From the NCBI RefSeq assembly GCF_947487575.1, contig NZ_CANKXG010000002.1, forward strand, positions 293,179 to 357,178: 64,000 nucleotides of DNA, in the 5' to 3' direction. The notes under the pieces were generated by a model. That model was not told the DNA's origin and did not search any database. It was given only the letters and a program-made list of their open reading frames with translations. This DNA comes from an uncultured Algibacter sp. GTDB taxonomy: Bacteria > Bacteroidota > Bacteroidia > Flavobacteriales > Flavobacteriaceae. Shown piece by piece: positions 52,385-61,603 of the stretch. The translations under genes were made by a program, and so were the position numbers. How positions within the stretch are numbered: position 1 is the first letter of the stretch; every line of letters starts with the position of its first letter.

Positions 52385-53374
52385 ATGAGGGAAGTTGCAT
52401 TTATCAAGCAAAATAAAGAAAAATGGTTGAGTTTTGAAAAAGCAATCGTTAATAATGATTTTGATAATCCTGATGAACTAGCTTCTCAATACATTCATGT
52501 TATAAACGATTTAGCTTATGCGCAAACCTACTACCCTAAAAGTAAGGTAATTGCATATTTAAATCAGTTATCTGCAAACGCTTACCAAAAGATTTACAAA
52601 ACTAAGAGTACAGATACCAATAGAATTATTTCGTTTTGGAAAACAGAAGTCCCTTTAATTTGTTATCAATATCGAAAATTTATTTACATAGCGTTTATTA
52701 TTTTTTCGGGGTTTACTTTTATTGGTGCTATTTCTGCTGCTAATGATGGTGAATTTGTACGCTCAGTTTTAGGAGATGATTATGTAAATATGTCTCTTGA
52801 AAATATTGAAGCTGGTGATCCGGTAGCTGTTTACAAAAGTGGTAGTAATTGGGGGAGCTTTATTGGTATAACTATTAACAATTTACGCGTTGGTATTATT
52901 GCTTTTGTCCTTGGTGTATTTCTTGGCATTGGCACACTTTATATTATGTTTAACAACTGTATTATGCTAGGTTCTTTCCAGTATTTCTTCTATGACAAAG
53001 GCGTGTTTTGGGAGAGTGTTCGTGGTATTTGGATACACGGCGCCATGGAAATTTTCGCCATTGTTATAGAGTGTGCTGCTGGTTTAATTTTAGGTGCTAG
53101 TATTTTGTTTCCTGCCACACATTCTAGATATACCTCTTTTAAAATGGGAGCCAAAACAGGTATTAAAATTTTAATAAGTACGTTTCCATTTACATTTGCT
53201 GCTGGCTTTTTAGAGGGTTTCATTACACGCTATTCTAACATTATGCCTCATTGGTTATCAGTTGGTATTATTCTTATTACCCTTAGTATTATTAGTTATT
53301 ATTATTTAATCTATCCTTTTAAAGTTCAAAAACAAATTACTCAACCTCAACGTTTAAGTCCGTCTCATACTTGA
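52385..53374 (+). CDS. SpoIIM (DUF95) family membrane protein
   Basis: 329 residues. Soluble N-terminus (about 1-95) and a membrane part with five or six helices. GVFLGIGTLYIMFNNCIMLG and GIWIHGAMEIFAIVIECAAG are the family motifs. The family was named for a Bacillus sporulation protein but is widespread; here it belongs to the MoxR/DUF58 cluster, and no sporulation is implied. Its stop overlaps the TTG start of the next gene (TTGA). No gene is supported between 52198 and 52384. Confidence 0.88.
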   Translation: MREVAFIKQNKEKWLSFEKAIVNNDFDNPDELASQYIHVINDLAYAQTYYPKSKVIAYLNQLSANAYQKIYKTKSTDTNRIISFWKTEVPLICYQYRKFIYIAFIIFSGFTFIGAISAANDGEFVRSVLGDDYVNMSLENIEAGDPVAVYKSGSNWGSFIGITINNLRVGIIAFVLGVFLGIGTLYIMFNNCIMLGSFQYFFYDKGVFWESVRGIWIHGAMEIFAIVIECAAGLILGASILFPATHSRYTSFKMGAKTGIKILISTFPFTFAAGFLEGFITRYSNIMPHWLSVGIILITLSIISYYYLIYPFKVQKQITQPQRLSPSHT

Positions 53375-54096
53375 AAATAAAACAACTACAAATATTCGTT
53401 TTCCTAGTCATAGTGATTAGCAATTTCCAAACCACATTTGGAAGAACTGCATTACAAACACCTGAAAATATCAGAACATTTGATGCGGATTTTAAAGACC
53501 GATACGATAGTAATAAATACAATTATGAAGGCACAGACATAATAACCAAAACACAACCAGGTTCTGGTAATTATGAAGATTATAAAAAGGAAGAACTTGA
53601 ACAAGAGGAACGAAACAATTCAGACGGTTTAAGTATAAATTTAGGTCCTTTTACGTGGTTATTTTACATCGCTATTGCACTTGCAGTTATCTTTTTAGTT
53701 TATGTATTATTAAATGAAGGTGGCACAGGTTTATTTACTATAAACAAGAATAAATCGATTAACACTTATCAGGAAATTACAGCTGAAAACATTGAAAATG
53801 CAGATATTCATGCTTTAATAAAAAACGCTGAAAACAATAATGATTACAGGCTTGCTATTCGTTATTACTACCTTCTTGTTTTAAAAACACTAAGCTTAAA
53901 AAATCACATCAAATTTGAAGATGACAAAACTAATAATGAGTATTTAGATGAAGTAAGTAGCAAACCATTCAGTAAAGATTTTGCATATACCTCTTACCTT
54001 TATAATTATATATGGTATGGCGAGTTTCCGTTAAATACAGATAAGTACAACAAAGCGAAAAGTAATTTTTCAAGCTTTTTAAATCAGGTTAAGTAA
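53371..54096 (+). CDS. DUF4129 domain protein
   Basis: 241 residues from a TTG start that overlaps the SpoIIM stop. A signal peptide (about 1-24), a charged periplasmic stretch, one membrane helix (about 90-112) and a cytoplasmic DUF4129 domain with YRLAIRYYYLLVLKTLSLK and SYLYNYIWYGEF. DUF4129 often sits at the end of transglutaminase-like proteins or beside MoxR and DUF58. It overlaps the next gene by one base. Confidence 0.82.
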   Translation: MKIKQLQIFVFLVIVISNFQTTFGRTALQTPENIRTFDADFKDRYDSNKYNYEGTDIITKTQPGSGNYEDYKKEELEQEERNNSDGLSINLGPFTWLFYIAIALAVIFLVYVLLNEGGTGLFTINKNKSINTYQEITAENIENADIHALIKNAENNNDYRLAIRYYYLLVLKTLSLKNHIKFEDDKTNNEYLDEVSSKPFSKDFAYTSYLYNYIWYGEFPLNTDKYNKAKSNFSSFLNQVK

Positions 54097-55301
54097 TGAA
54101 AAAAATTTTACCTGTACTTATTATACTTGTAGTGCTTGTAATTACTGCATCCGTTGTTATTGGTGTAAAGCGTACCAAAACTGTTGACTGGGAACAATCT
54201 TTTGATGAAAAAAGTAACAAACCTTACGGGGTAAGTGTACTTTATAAAGAATTACCAAAGCTATTTAAAGATTATAAAATTAGAACCGTTTATCATCAAC
54301 CAGCTAGTTATTTAAAAGCTAATTCTGAAGATGGTTATGGTGAACATGTTGCAGAGGGGACTTATATCATCATTGGAAATTCTGATTATTTAGAAGATGA
54401 TTCTATTGATGAGTTATTAAATTTTGTGGATGCTGGCAACACCTTATTGCTCTCTGATTATTATTTCCCTCAGAAATTCCATGATACACTTGATGTGAGT
54501 GTTAACTTTGTTGAAAACAAAAAAGACAGTATTTCATATCTATCACTAAAACATGTAAATATTGAAGAAATTATACTCGATAGAAACGCAAGTGATCAAT
54601 ATTTTTCAGAGTTTGACTCCATTAATCACACCGTTTTAGGACATTCAAAAATTGATTACAAACACGTTAATTTCTTAAAAGTTCCGTTTGGAAAAGGTTA
54701 TGTTTTTCTTCACACTGAACCTAAAGCATTTACCAATTATCATCTTTTAAAAGAAAAGCGTTATAAATATGCAGAAGGTGTTTTATCATACTTACCAGAT
54801 AATCATGTCTATTTCGATTCGTACACCAAAATTCAAACAGGTTATGATGGCGATGTAGAAAAAGAATCTAATCTAGGGTGGTTTCTAGAACAGTTATCAT
54901 TTAAATGGGCGTGGTTTACAGCCATTGTATTTGGAATCTTATTTATGATTTTTAATGCAAAACGCAGACAACGTATTATCAGAATTATTAAACCACTACA
55001 AAACACCACCATTGCTTTTGTTAAAACAGTATCTAATTTATATTTTGATACCAAAGACCACAAAAACTTAGTTGATAAAAAAATAACGTATTTTTTAGAA
55101 AAAATAAGACGCGATTTAAACTTAAACACCGATGTTTTAGATGAAGAGTTCACAGAAAAATTAGCCTCTAAAACAGGAAAGAAAAAAGACGATGTCAAAA
55201 AACTAGTCAATTATATTAATTTAATGAGATCAAAAAATGAGTTTTTTGAAGAAAATTTGATAAAACTCAACAAACATATAGAAGCATTTTACACCAAATA
55301 A
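54096..55301 (+). CDS. DUF4350 domain protein
   Basis: 401 residues. One N-terminal helix (about 5-23), a periplasmic DUF4350 domain (about 45-240) with KPYGVSVLYKELPKLF and LLNFVDAGNTLLLSDYY, a second membrane helix (about 272-292) and a helical cytoplasmic tail. The DUF4350 fold resembles a glutamine amidotransferase-like or ThuA-like domain, but no catalytic residue is evident. Within the MoxR operon, TAATG-coupled to the DUF4129 gene. Confidence 0.82.
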   Translation: MKKILPVLIILVVLVITASVVIGVKRTKTVDWEQSFDEKSNKPYGVSVLYKELPKLFKDYKIRTVYHQPASYLKANSEDGYGEHVAEGTYIIIGNSDYLEDDSIDELLNFVDAGNTLLLSDYYFPQKFHDTLDVSVNFVENKKDSISYLSLKHVNIEEIILDRNASDQYFSEFDSINHTVLGHSKIDYKHVNFLKVPFGKGYVFLHTEPKAFTNYHLLKEKRYKYAEGVLSYLPDNHVYFDSYTKIQTGYDGDVEKESNLGWFLEQLSFKWAWFTAIVFGILFMIFNAKRRQRIIRIIKPLQNTTIAFVKTVSNLYFDTKDHKNLVDKKITYFLEKIRRDLNLNTDVLDEEFTEKLASKTGKKKDDVKKLVNYINLMRSKNEFFEENLIKLNKHIEAFYTK

Positions 55302-55303
55302 TT

Positions 55304-56380
55304 ATGGACGAGAATAAAGAAGATAAAACACCTAAAGCGGAGGTGCCAAAACCAGAACAAGATGTTGTATCATCAATTGATGATAGCGCTTTACAAGAAG
55401 ATTCTAAAGGTATAGAGTTTAAAAATAGACTTGATTTATCTGAGCTTCAACAAAGCGTCACTAAAATACGTGCAGAAGTTGGTAAGGTTATCGTAGGACA
55501 AAAAGACATGGTAGATATGTTAATTGCATCGCTTTTAGCCAAAGGGCATTCGCTTATTGAGGGTGTTCCTGGAGTTGCAAAAACAATTACCGCAAAACTT
55601 TTAGCCAAATCGTTGAGTGTTGATTTTAGTAGAATTCAATTCACACCAGATTTAATGCCTAGTGATATTTTAGGAACTTCAGTTTTCAATCTTAAAGACT
55701 CTGAATTCGAATTTAAAAAAGGCCCAATTTTCTCAAACATGATTCTTATCGACGAGATTAACAGAGCACCAGCCAAAACCCAAGCTTCTTTATTTGAGGT
55801 AATGGAAGAACAGCAAATTACTATTGATGGCAATAAGTTTAAATTGGATTCGCCTTTTATGGTTTTAGCCACTCAAAATCCTGTGGAACAAGAAGGCACA
55901 TACAGATTACCAGAAGCTCAATTAGATAGATTCTTGTTTAAAATTGATGTTGGCTATCCCAATTTAGAGGAAGAAGTAGAAATATTATCCAGAGAGCATG
56001 AGTTAAAAGACAAACTTAAAACTGATGAAATAGAATCTTTTTTAACAGCAAAACAAATTACTGAGTATCAAAATTTAGTATCTCAGGTTTTAGTTGAAGC
56101 ACACTTACTAAAGTATATTGCGCAACTTATTGTAGCTACTAGAAGCAATCAGTTCTTATATTTAGGAGCGTCACCAAGAGCATCAATAGCTATATTAAAA
56201 TCGAGTAAAGCGTTTGCTGCCATGAGCGGAAGAGATTTTGTTACACCCGAAGATATTAAACGAGCAGCTATTCCAGTTTTACACCACAGAGTTATTGTTA
56301 CTCCAGAGCGCGAAATGGAAGGTGTAAATAGCAAACAAATTATAACGCAAATTATTGAAACGGTTGAGATACCACGTTAG
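55304..56380 (+). CDS. MoxR-type AAA+ ATPase
   Basis: 358 residues. An N-terminal acidic tail (about 1-50). The ATPase core has Walker A EGVPGVAKT, Walker B ILIDEINRAPAKTQ, sensor 1 LATQNPVEQEGTY, Arg finger region LPEAQLDRFLFK and the small C-terminal lid with GASPRASIAILKSSK. It probably works as a chaperone on the DUF58 protein or on a shared partner. It follows the DUF4350 gene after 2 bp. Confidence 0.93.
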   Translation: MDENKEDKTPKAEVPKPEQDVVSSIDDSALQEDSKGIEFKNRLDLSELQQSVTKIRAEVGKVIVGQKDMVDMLIASLLAKGHSLIEGVPGVAKTITAKLLAKSLSVDFSRIQFTPDLMPSDILGTSVFNLKDSEFEFKKGPIFSNMILIDEINRAPAKTQASLFEVMEEQQITIDGNKFKLDSPFMVLATQNPVEQEGTYRLPEAQLDRFLFKIDVGYPNLEEEVEILSREHELKDKLKTDEIESFLTAKQITEYQNLVSQVLVEAHLLKYIAQLIVATRSNQFLYLGASPRASIAILKSSKAFAAMSGRDFVTPEDIKRAAIPVLHHRVIVTPEREMEGVNSKQIITQIIETVEIPR

Positions 56381-56454
56381 CAGTTTCAGTAACAGTCGCA
56401 ATATTCAGTATCAAACGGATAAACCTTTAAACAAATCTACATACAAACAACACT

Positions 56455-57786
56455 TTGAAATTCTTTAAACCCTTCTACATACAACCCCGATTTTTCTATG
56501 TTGGTATTGGCATTGTGGTGTTGTTTGCTTTAAGTTATTTCATTCCAGTATTGTTCAATGTTGCACAACTATCCATTTTAGTTTTAATACTGCTTTTCTT
56601 TTTAGATTTTCTAATCGTTTTCATAGGTAAAAACAAAATAGAAGCGACTAGAATTTTACCCGATAAATTTTCAAATGGCGATAAAAATCAAATAAAACTT
56701 GAGATAAGAAACAATTATTCTTTTACCATTCACTTAGAAATTATTGATGAAATCCCAGAACAGTTTCAAGTCCGCGATTTCAAAATAAAAGATGTCGTCT
56801 CATCACGAAAATCAAAAACCATTCAATACAATTTAAAACCCACCGAACGTGGCGAATATTACTTTGGCAGTTTAAATGTTTACGCAGCATCTATATTAAA
56901 TATTGTTGCCAAACGATTCACATTTCAAAGTGGCGCCATGGTACCCACCTACCCGAGTTTTAAACAATTAAAAAAGTTTGAGCTACTAAACATCAACCAA
57001 AACTCACTAGAATACGGCCTTAAAAAAGTACGCAGACTGGGGCATTCCATGGAATTCGAACAAATAAAAGACTATGTATTAGGAGACGATTTACGCACCA
57101 TAAACTGGAAAGCCACCGCAAAGAAAAACCAGCTAATGGTTAATCAATTTCAAGACGAAAAATCACAACCAGTATATTCTATAATCGATAAAGGACGTAT
57201 CATGAAAATGCCTTTCAACGGTTTAAGTCTTTTAGATTACGCCATAAATGCATCTCTTGTTATCAGTAATGTAGTTTTAAAAAAGCACGATAAAGCAGGC
57301 ATGCTTTCATTTTCAAAACGTATAGAGAATGTTGTTGTTGCCGAAAGACGCAGCTCTCAAATGCAGCTTATTCTAGAAGCGCTCCACAACGTAAAAACAG
57401 ATTTTTTTGAGAGCGATTTCAGCAGACTTTACAGCAGTATAAAAAGGCACATTACCCACCGAAGCCTCATTTTAATGTACACTAATTTTGAAACATTAGA
57501 TGGCTTAGAGCGCCAACTCCCCTACCTAAAAGCCATTGCAAAAAGTCATTTACTGGTTATTATCTTCTTTAAAAACACAGAGTTAAATAGCTTAATAGAA
57601 AACAAAGCAGAAACCATCGAACAGGTTTACGACAAAGTTATTGCAGAAAAATTCGCCTTCGAAAAACGCCTCATTGTCAACGAGCTCAAAAAATATGGCA
57701 TCCACTCCATCCTCACAACTCCAGAAAACTTAACTATAGACACCATAAATAAGTATCTCGAAATAAAAGCCAGAGGCTTATTATAA
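56455..57786 (+). CDS. DUF58 domain protein
   Basis: 443 residues from a TTG start (MKFFKPFYIQPRFF). Two membrane helices near the N-terminus (about 15-60), a beta-rich region, then the DUF58 motif GDDLRTINWKATAKKNQLMV and a vWA-like C-terminal part (PVYSIIDKGR, where the MIDAS DxSxS is replaced, so metal binding is doubtful). The usual partner of MoxR. It is the last gene of the cluster; repeat copy i begins 6 bp after its stop codon. Confidence 0.9.
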   Translation: MKFFKPFYIQPRFFYVGIGIVVLFALSYFIPVLFNVAQLSILVLILLFFLDFLIVFIGKNKIEATRILPDKFSNGDKNQIKLEIRNNYSFTIHLEIIDEIPEQFQVRDFKIKDVVSSRKSKTIQYNLKPTERGEYYFGSLNVYAASILNIVAKRFTFQSGAMVPTYPSFKQLKKFELLNINQNSLEYGLKKVRRLGHSMEFEQIKDYVLGDDLRTINWKATAKKNQLMVNQFQDEKSQPVYSIIDKGRIMKMPFNGLSLLDYAINASLVISNVVLKKHDKAGMLSFSKRIENVVVAERRSSQMQLILEALHNVKTDFFESDFSRLYSSIKRHITHRSLILMYTNFETLDGLERQLPYLKAIAKSHLLVIIFFKNTELNSLIENKAETIEQVYDKVIAEKFAFEKRLIVNELKKYGIHSILTTPENLTIDTINKYLEIKARGLL

Positions 57787-57792
57787 TTTAGG

Positions 57793-57878
57793 GCGTTACC
57801 ACAAGGGTCGGGCTATCCGTTACAAGTCCTCGCACTTCCTTCGTCAGGCTGTGGGCTATCCACTACTATCCCTAACGC
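57793..57878 (-). repeat. Intergenic repeat, copy i
   Basis: 86 bp on the minus strand and close to the consensus: GCGTTAGGGATAGTAG, GTGGATAGCCCACAGCC, GACGAAGGAAGTGCGAGG, ACTTGTAACGGATAGCCC, GACCCTTGTGGTAACGC. It begins 6 bp after the DUF58 stop codon, antisense to it. The left flank AGCAAATAAGCC is shared with copy k. Confidence 0.92.
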
Positions 57879-57995
57879 AGGCTTATTTGCTGGCTGTTTT
57901 ATTTTTTTAGAGGCTTGTTTAACTGGTTGTGTATGTTGGAACTATTAGCCCACTGGGCAGTCATACAATATACACATTGTTGTGTTTTCGTTTTG

Positions 57996-59438
57996 TTAAT
58001 TACTAATTTTCATTTTAAGTGTAATCTCCCCAATATTGTAGGCGTAAACTGAGACAGGAAGATATGTAAATTTCAATCCTTTCACTTCTTTTGTTCCAAT
58101 TTGATTAATTGAAGTTACAACAGCGGATTCAAGTTTATTTGCATCACAAAATTTAATTAAGCTTTTCAATTCTTGAGGCTTATCAAAATATCGGTTACTC
58201 CATTTAATTTCTACTCCCCAAACTGGTTTATAATTCTTTTCATCAACCAAAACCAAATCTACTTCCCCTTCTTGTCTTCCGTCTTTCCATCTTGCATATG
58301 TTAAATCCAATTGTTCTCTATGCATCCATTGCGAAAGAATTGCTGTTTCTACCATGTTTCCCATTTCTTGGTCAGTTTCACTTATTGGTGAAAATAGAGC
58401 AGTACGAAGTGACGGGTTGGTAAGATACACCTTGAAACTTGTTATTCTTTTTAATCTTTTAGCATTGACTCCAACCTTATTCAACACCTTAATTAGGAAA
58501 GCTGCTTCTAAATATTCCAAATATTTTTTTAGCGTATCTTTTATAATACCACTTTCCCTTGACATAGTTTCATAGGAAAATTCATTTCCAGTATTATAAG
58601 CTATGTATGTAAAAAATCTATTTAACTCTTGAACATCTTTGATTCCATAAAGACTAGGCAAATCACGAAGAAGAACTTTGTCTACAATATCGTTTTTAAC
58701 ATACCTACCCATATCACTCTGAATTCTTTCAGATAATACAACCTCCGGATAGCCTCCAAAATTTAAATAATGAATAAATTCTTTATTTAATGCTTTGGCG
58801 TCATGAGTTAGACAATATGATATGTCCATACCTCCATATTGAATATCGCCTTGAAAAATTAAATGGTCTAACTTTTTCAAATGGATATACTCTTGAAATG
58901 TTAACGGAGGTAGCAAGAAATCAGTAAATCTGCCTGCACCACTTTCCGTACTATGCCATTTCAATGCTGCGGCTGCTGAGCCAGAGACAATGAACTTAGT
59001 TTCGGGATAAGAGTCAACTAATACTTTTAAATGTCTTTCCCAATCTTTCAAATATTGTATCTCATCAAAAAAAACATAACAACCATTAAGATTCTCAAGG
59101 TTCAAGGACTCTTTGCAAAGAGTTAATATATCTTCTAGACTTAAATTGACATAAATAGGATTATCAATTCCAATAAAAAATAGTTTGTGAGGATTTGTTT
59201 TTTCTTTCAGTAAACTTTCAATGCAATGAAATAACATCACTGTTTTGCCAACTCTTCTAGGTCCCATTAGAACTACCGCTCTTTTAATTTTTCTTTCAAT
59301 TACGAACGGATAAAATAGGTCAAAATATAACCTCTTAGACATAGAACTATAAGTGTTCGGAATCTCTTTGGTGATCCACCATGGGTTTTCATAGCGAAGA
59401 CGTTCAATAATTTTATCTGTTGGAATAAGGTTTAGCAT
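57996..59438 (-). CDS. ATP-binding protein with DUF4143 domain
   Basis: 480 residues. An AAA_14-type ATPase (about 40-190) with Walker A MGPRRVGKT and Walker B CYVFFDEIQYLKDW, then VSGSAAAAL as sensor. A winged-helix stretch follows (SRESGIIKDTLKKYLEYLEA), and then the DUF4143 part. The end, GEVDLVLVDEKNY then WGVEIKWS, has the D...E-x-K order of PD-(D/E)xK nucleases. The family is widespread, often mobile, and without a firm function. It is a single gene; the A+T content and codons look like those of its neighbours. Confidence 0.88.
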   Translation of the reverse strand: MLNLIPTDKIIERLRYENPWWITKEIPNTYSSMSKRLYFDLFYPFVIERKIKRAVVLMGPRRVGKTVMLFHCIESLLKEKTNPHKLFFIGIDNPIYVNLSLEDILTLCKESLNLENLNGCYVFFDEIQYLKDWERHLKVLVDSYPETKFIVSGSAAAALKWHSTESGAGRFTDFLLPPLTFQEYIHLKKLDHLIFQGDIQYGGMDISYCLTHDAKALNKEFIHYLNFGGYPEVVLSERIQSDMGRYVKNDIVDKVLLRDLPSLYGIKDVQELNRFFTYIAYNTGNEFSYETMSRESGIIKDTLKKYLEYLEAAFLIKVLNKVGVNAKRLKRITSFKVYLTNPSLRTALFSPISETDQEMGNMVETAILSQWMHREQLDLTYARWKDGRQEGEVDLVLVDEKNYKPVWGVEIKWSNRYFDKPQELKSLIKFCDANKLESAVVTSINQIGTKEVKGLKFTYLPVSVYAYNIGEITLKMKISN

Positions 59439-59785
59439 TGTTATTATTTATCTTAATACAACAAATATACACAAAATAAGTTGATTAAAAACTACTTATT
59501 ATTACAAAAAACACAGTTTTAAGAAGATACCGACAGATATAAACTATTAATTCAACAATTCTAATTTACATTCAATAAAACACAATATTTCGTGGATATG
59601 AAATCGTTTTAATACTGCAACTCTTTACAAAATCATGTAATACTATTATCAATTTGTAACAGATTAAAACAATAAATACTTTCAATACAATTCATCATTA
59701 AAAAACCACAACTCAGTAACTACAATTATAAAAATGGCTGTTAGTGTTAGATATTTGAAGTGTCAAACACATAAAACCATATATC
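59439..59785. other. Intergenic region before the DUF2141 gene
   Basis: 347 bp without a gene. The best promoter candidate is GATATTTG near 59748-59755, one base off TAnnTTTG, about 30 bp before the DUF2141 ATG. TTGTAACAG and several A/T runs occur, but no repeat or hairpin that I can support. Confidence 0.35.
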
Positions 59786-60208
59786 ATGAAGACATTAACA
59801 TTAATCATCGCACTAGTAGTATCCGTAAATTTTAGTAACGCACAAGAAACCAAAACCGGTAAAACAATTACCGTAACCATAGAAAACATAACCAATAATA
59901 ACGGTAGTGTTATTTTAGGACTTCACACCAAAGACACCTTTATGAAAGGACAAGGCGTCAAGAGTGCCGAAAGCAAAATTGTTGATGGAAAAATTACAGT
60001 AACTTTTAAAAACGTAAAAGCTGGGAGTTACGCTATTATGGCATTACACGACGAAAACGAAAATAAAAGAATGGATTTTCAAGAAAACGGTATGCCTAAA
60101 GAATCTTACGGTATGTCTAACAACCCAATGAGTTATGGACCACCTCAATATTCAGCAGCAAAATTCGAATTAAAGAATGAGGATTTAGATTTAAAAATAG
60201 TATTCTAA
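59786..60208 (+). CDS. DUF2141 family exported protein
   Basis: 140 residues. Signal peptide MKTLTLIIALVVSVNFSNAQ, then a single DUF2141 beta-sandwich with the conserved GSYAIMALHDENENKRMDF and GMPKESYGMSNN. The DENENxxxDF stretch looks like a calcium-type acidic loop. The function is unknown; carotenoid operons often carry relatives, but none of those genes is here. A good terminator follows the gene. Confidence 0.88.
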   Translation: MKTLTLIIALVVSVNFSNAQETKTGKTITVTIENITNNNGSVILGLHTKDTFMKGQGVKSAESKIVDGKITVTFKNVKAGSYAIMALHDENENKRMDFQENGMPKESYGMSNNPMSYGPPQYSAAKFELKNEDLDLKIVF

Positions 60209-60225
60209 AAACTAAAAACATAATA

Positions 60226-60259
60226 AAAAAAGCAACCTCTTAATGATGGTCGCTTTTTT
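60226..60259 (+). terminator. Terminator of the DUF2141 gene
   Basis: AAAAAAGCAACC (60226-60237) and GGTCGCTTTTTT (60248-60259) pair with one mismatch around 10 bases. The sequence is closely related to the arms of the inverted repeat at 61381-61605. Confidence 0.8.
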
Positions 60260-60433
60260 TTAAACTAATTCCAACTATTCAAACTAAACTATTTTTTTAG
60301 ACGCTTGTTTATGTCAAAACTTACATCTTCCAAAAATTATTTACTCCTAACTACAATTTTAATTTATAATTAACAGCTACTTCAATAAGTTTTATTGATA
60401 GTTTTTATATTTTTATAGCCTAAAGAGATATCA

Positions 60434-61372
60434 ATGACTATTACACAATTATATTACGTTTTGGCTGTAGCCGAAAACCAAAATTTCACGAAAGCTGCTG
60501 AAAAATGCTTTGTAACTCAACCCACATTGAGTATGCAAATTCAAAAGCTTGAAGACCAACTGGATGTTCTAATTTTTGATAGAAGCAAAAAGCCTATTGA
60601 ACTTACCGAAGTTGGAAAAAAAATTGTGACACAAGCAAGAAATATTGTAAACGAATCTTACCGTATTCAAGATATTGTAGACCAACAAAAAGGATTTATT
60701 GGCGGCGAATTCAAACTTGGTATTATACCAACAGTAATGCCAACTTTACTCCCTATGTTTTTGAAGAATTTTATAAAAAAACATCCAAAAGTAAAATTAA
60801 AAATTGAAGAGCTTACTACAGAAGAAATTATAACTAGAATAAAAGATGGTCATTTAGATGCGGCAATTGCTGCTACACCTTTAGAAGATGAAAACATTAA
60901 GGAACGTGTTTTATATTTCGAGCCTTTTGTAAGCTATATACCTAAGGAACACCGATTACATTCTAATAAAAAAATTGATGTAGCAGATTTAGATATCGAT
61001 GATATGCTACTCCTTGAAGACGGACATTGTTTTAGAGATGGAGTTATTAATTTGTGTAAGGTTTTTAAAGACCATTCTGATGATCAATTCCAATTAGAAA
61101 GTGGAAGTATTGAAACTTTAATAAAACTATCAAATGAAGGTTTAGGCATGACACTTCTACCCTACTTACATACTTTGGATATTAACGAGAAAGAAAAAGC
61201 CAATTTACATTATTTTAACGAGCCTTCGCCAGCTAGAGAAGTTAGCATCATCTATCATAAAAGTGAATTAAAGATGCAGATTATAGAAGCTTTACAAGAT
61301 GTTATTTCTGGAATAATACGTGGTGCTATTGCTTTTCAAAATGTGAAAATTATTAGTCCACTATCAAAATAA
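60434..61372 (+). CDS. oxyR: OxyR, peroxide-sensing LysR-type regulator
   Basis: 312 residues. LysR helix-turn-helix at the N-terminus (NFTKAAEKCFVTQPTLSMQI) and a substrate domain with LLLEDGHCFRDGVINLC. This places Cys at 199 and 208, the same numbers and nine-residue spacing as the redox disulfide of E. coli OxyR. It therefore senses hydrogen peroxide and activates defence genes. None of its usual targets (katA, ahpC, dps) is in the window; sodC lies far away. A strong terminator follows. Confidence 0.94.
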   Translation: MTITQLYYVLAVAENQNFTKAAEKCFVTQPTLSMQIQKLEDQLDVLIFDRSKKPIELTEVGKKIVTQARNIVNESYRIQDIVDQQKGFIGGEFKLGIIPTVMPTLLPMFLKNFIKKHPKVKLKIEELTTEEIITRIKDGHLDAAIAATPLEDENIKERVLYFEPFVSYIPKEHRLHSNKKIDVADLDIDDMLLLEDGHCFRDGVINLCKVFKDHSDDQFQLESGSIETLIKLSNEGLGMTLLPYLHTLDINEKEKANLHYFNEPSPAREVSIIYHKSELKMQIIEALQDVISGIIRGAIAFQNVKIISPLSK

Positions 61373-61402
61373 AAATACTAAAAAAGCAACCTAGGTCTAG
61401 TC

Positions 61403-61433
61403 ATGGTCGGAAGAAATTCCGACCATTTTTTTT
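61403..61433 (+). terminator. Terminator of oxyR
   Basis: ATGGTCGGAA - gaaa - TTCCGACCAT, a perfect 10-bp stem with a GAAA tetraloop, followed by eight T. It lies 30 bp after the oxyR stop codon. Confidence 0.9.
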
Positions 61434-61550
61434 AAGTCTCAAAATGGTCTAAGTTTCCTTTGCAGTCTACAACAATCATAGCATAACTTCTATTCCATTT
61501 TTATTCAATGAGACTAGATGACTTACATTGAGTTCTTGTTTTATAAAACA

Positions 61551-61576
61551 AAAAAGCCGGAAGAATAAATCTTCCG
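61551..61576 (-). terminator. Terminator of the small minus-strand gene
   Basis: Read on the minus strand: CGGAAGA - tttat - TCTTCCG followed by GCTTTTTTG. Preceded by the shared arm of the inverted repeat. Confidence 0.8.
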
Positions 61577-61603
61577 ACCATGACTAGACCTAGGTCGCTT
61601 TTT

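Noticed and set aside
52385-53374. Sporulation function for the SpoIIM-family gene
   Set aside because: The family is widespread in non-spore-formers, and the gene is embedded in the MoxR/DUF58 cluster.
4751-57878. Repeat copies as a CRISPR array
   Set aside because: Copies are kilobases apart, differ in length and orientation, and no cas gene is present.
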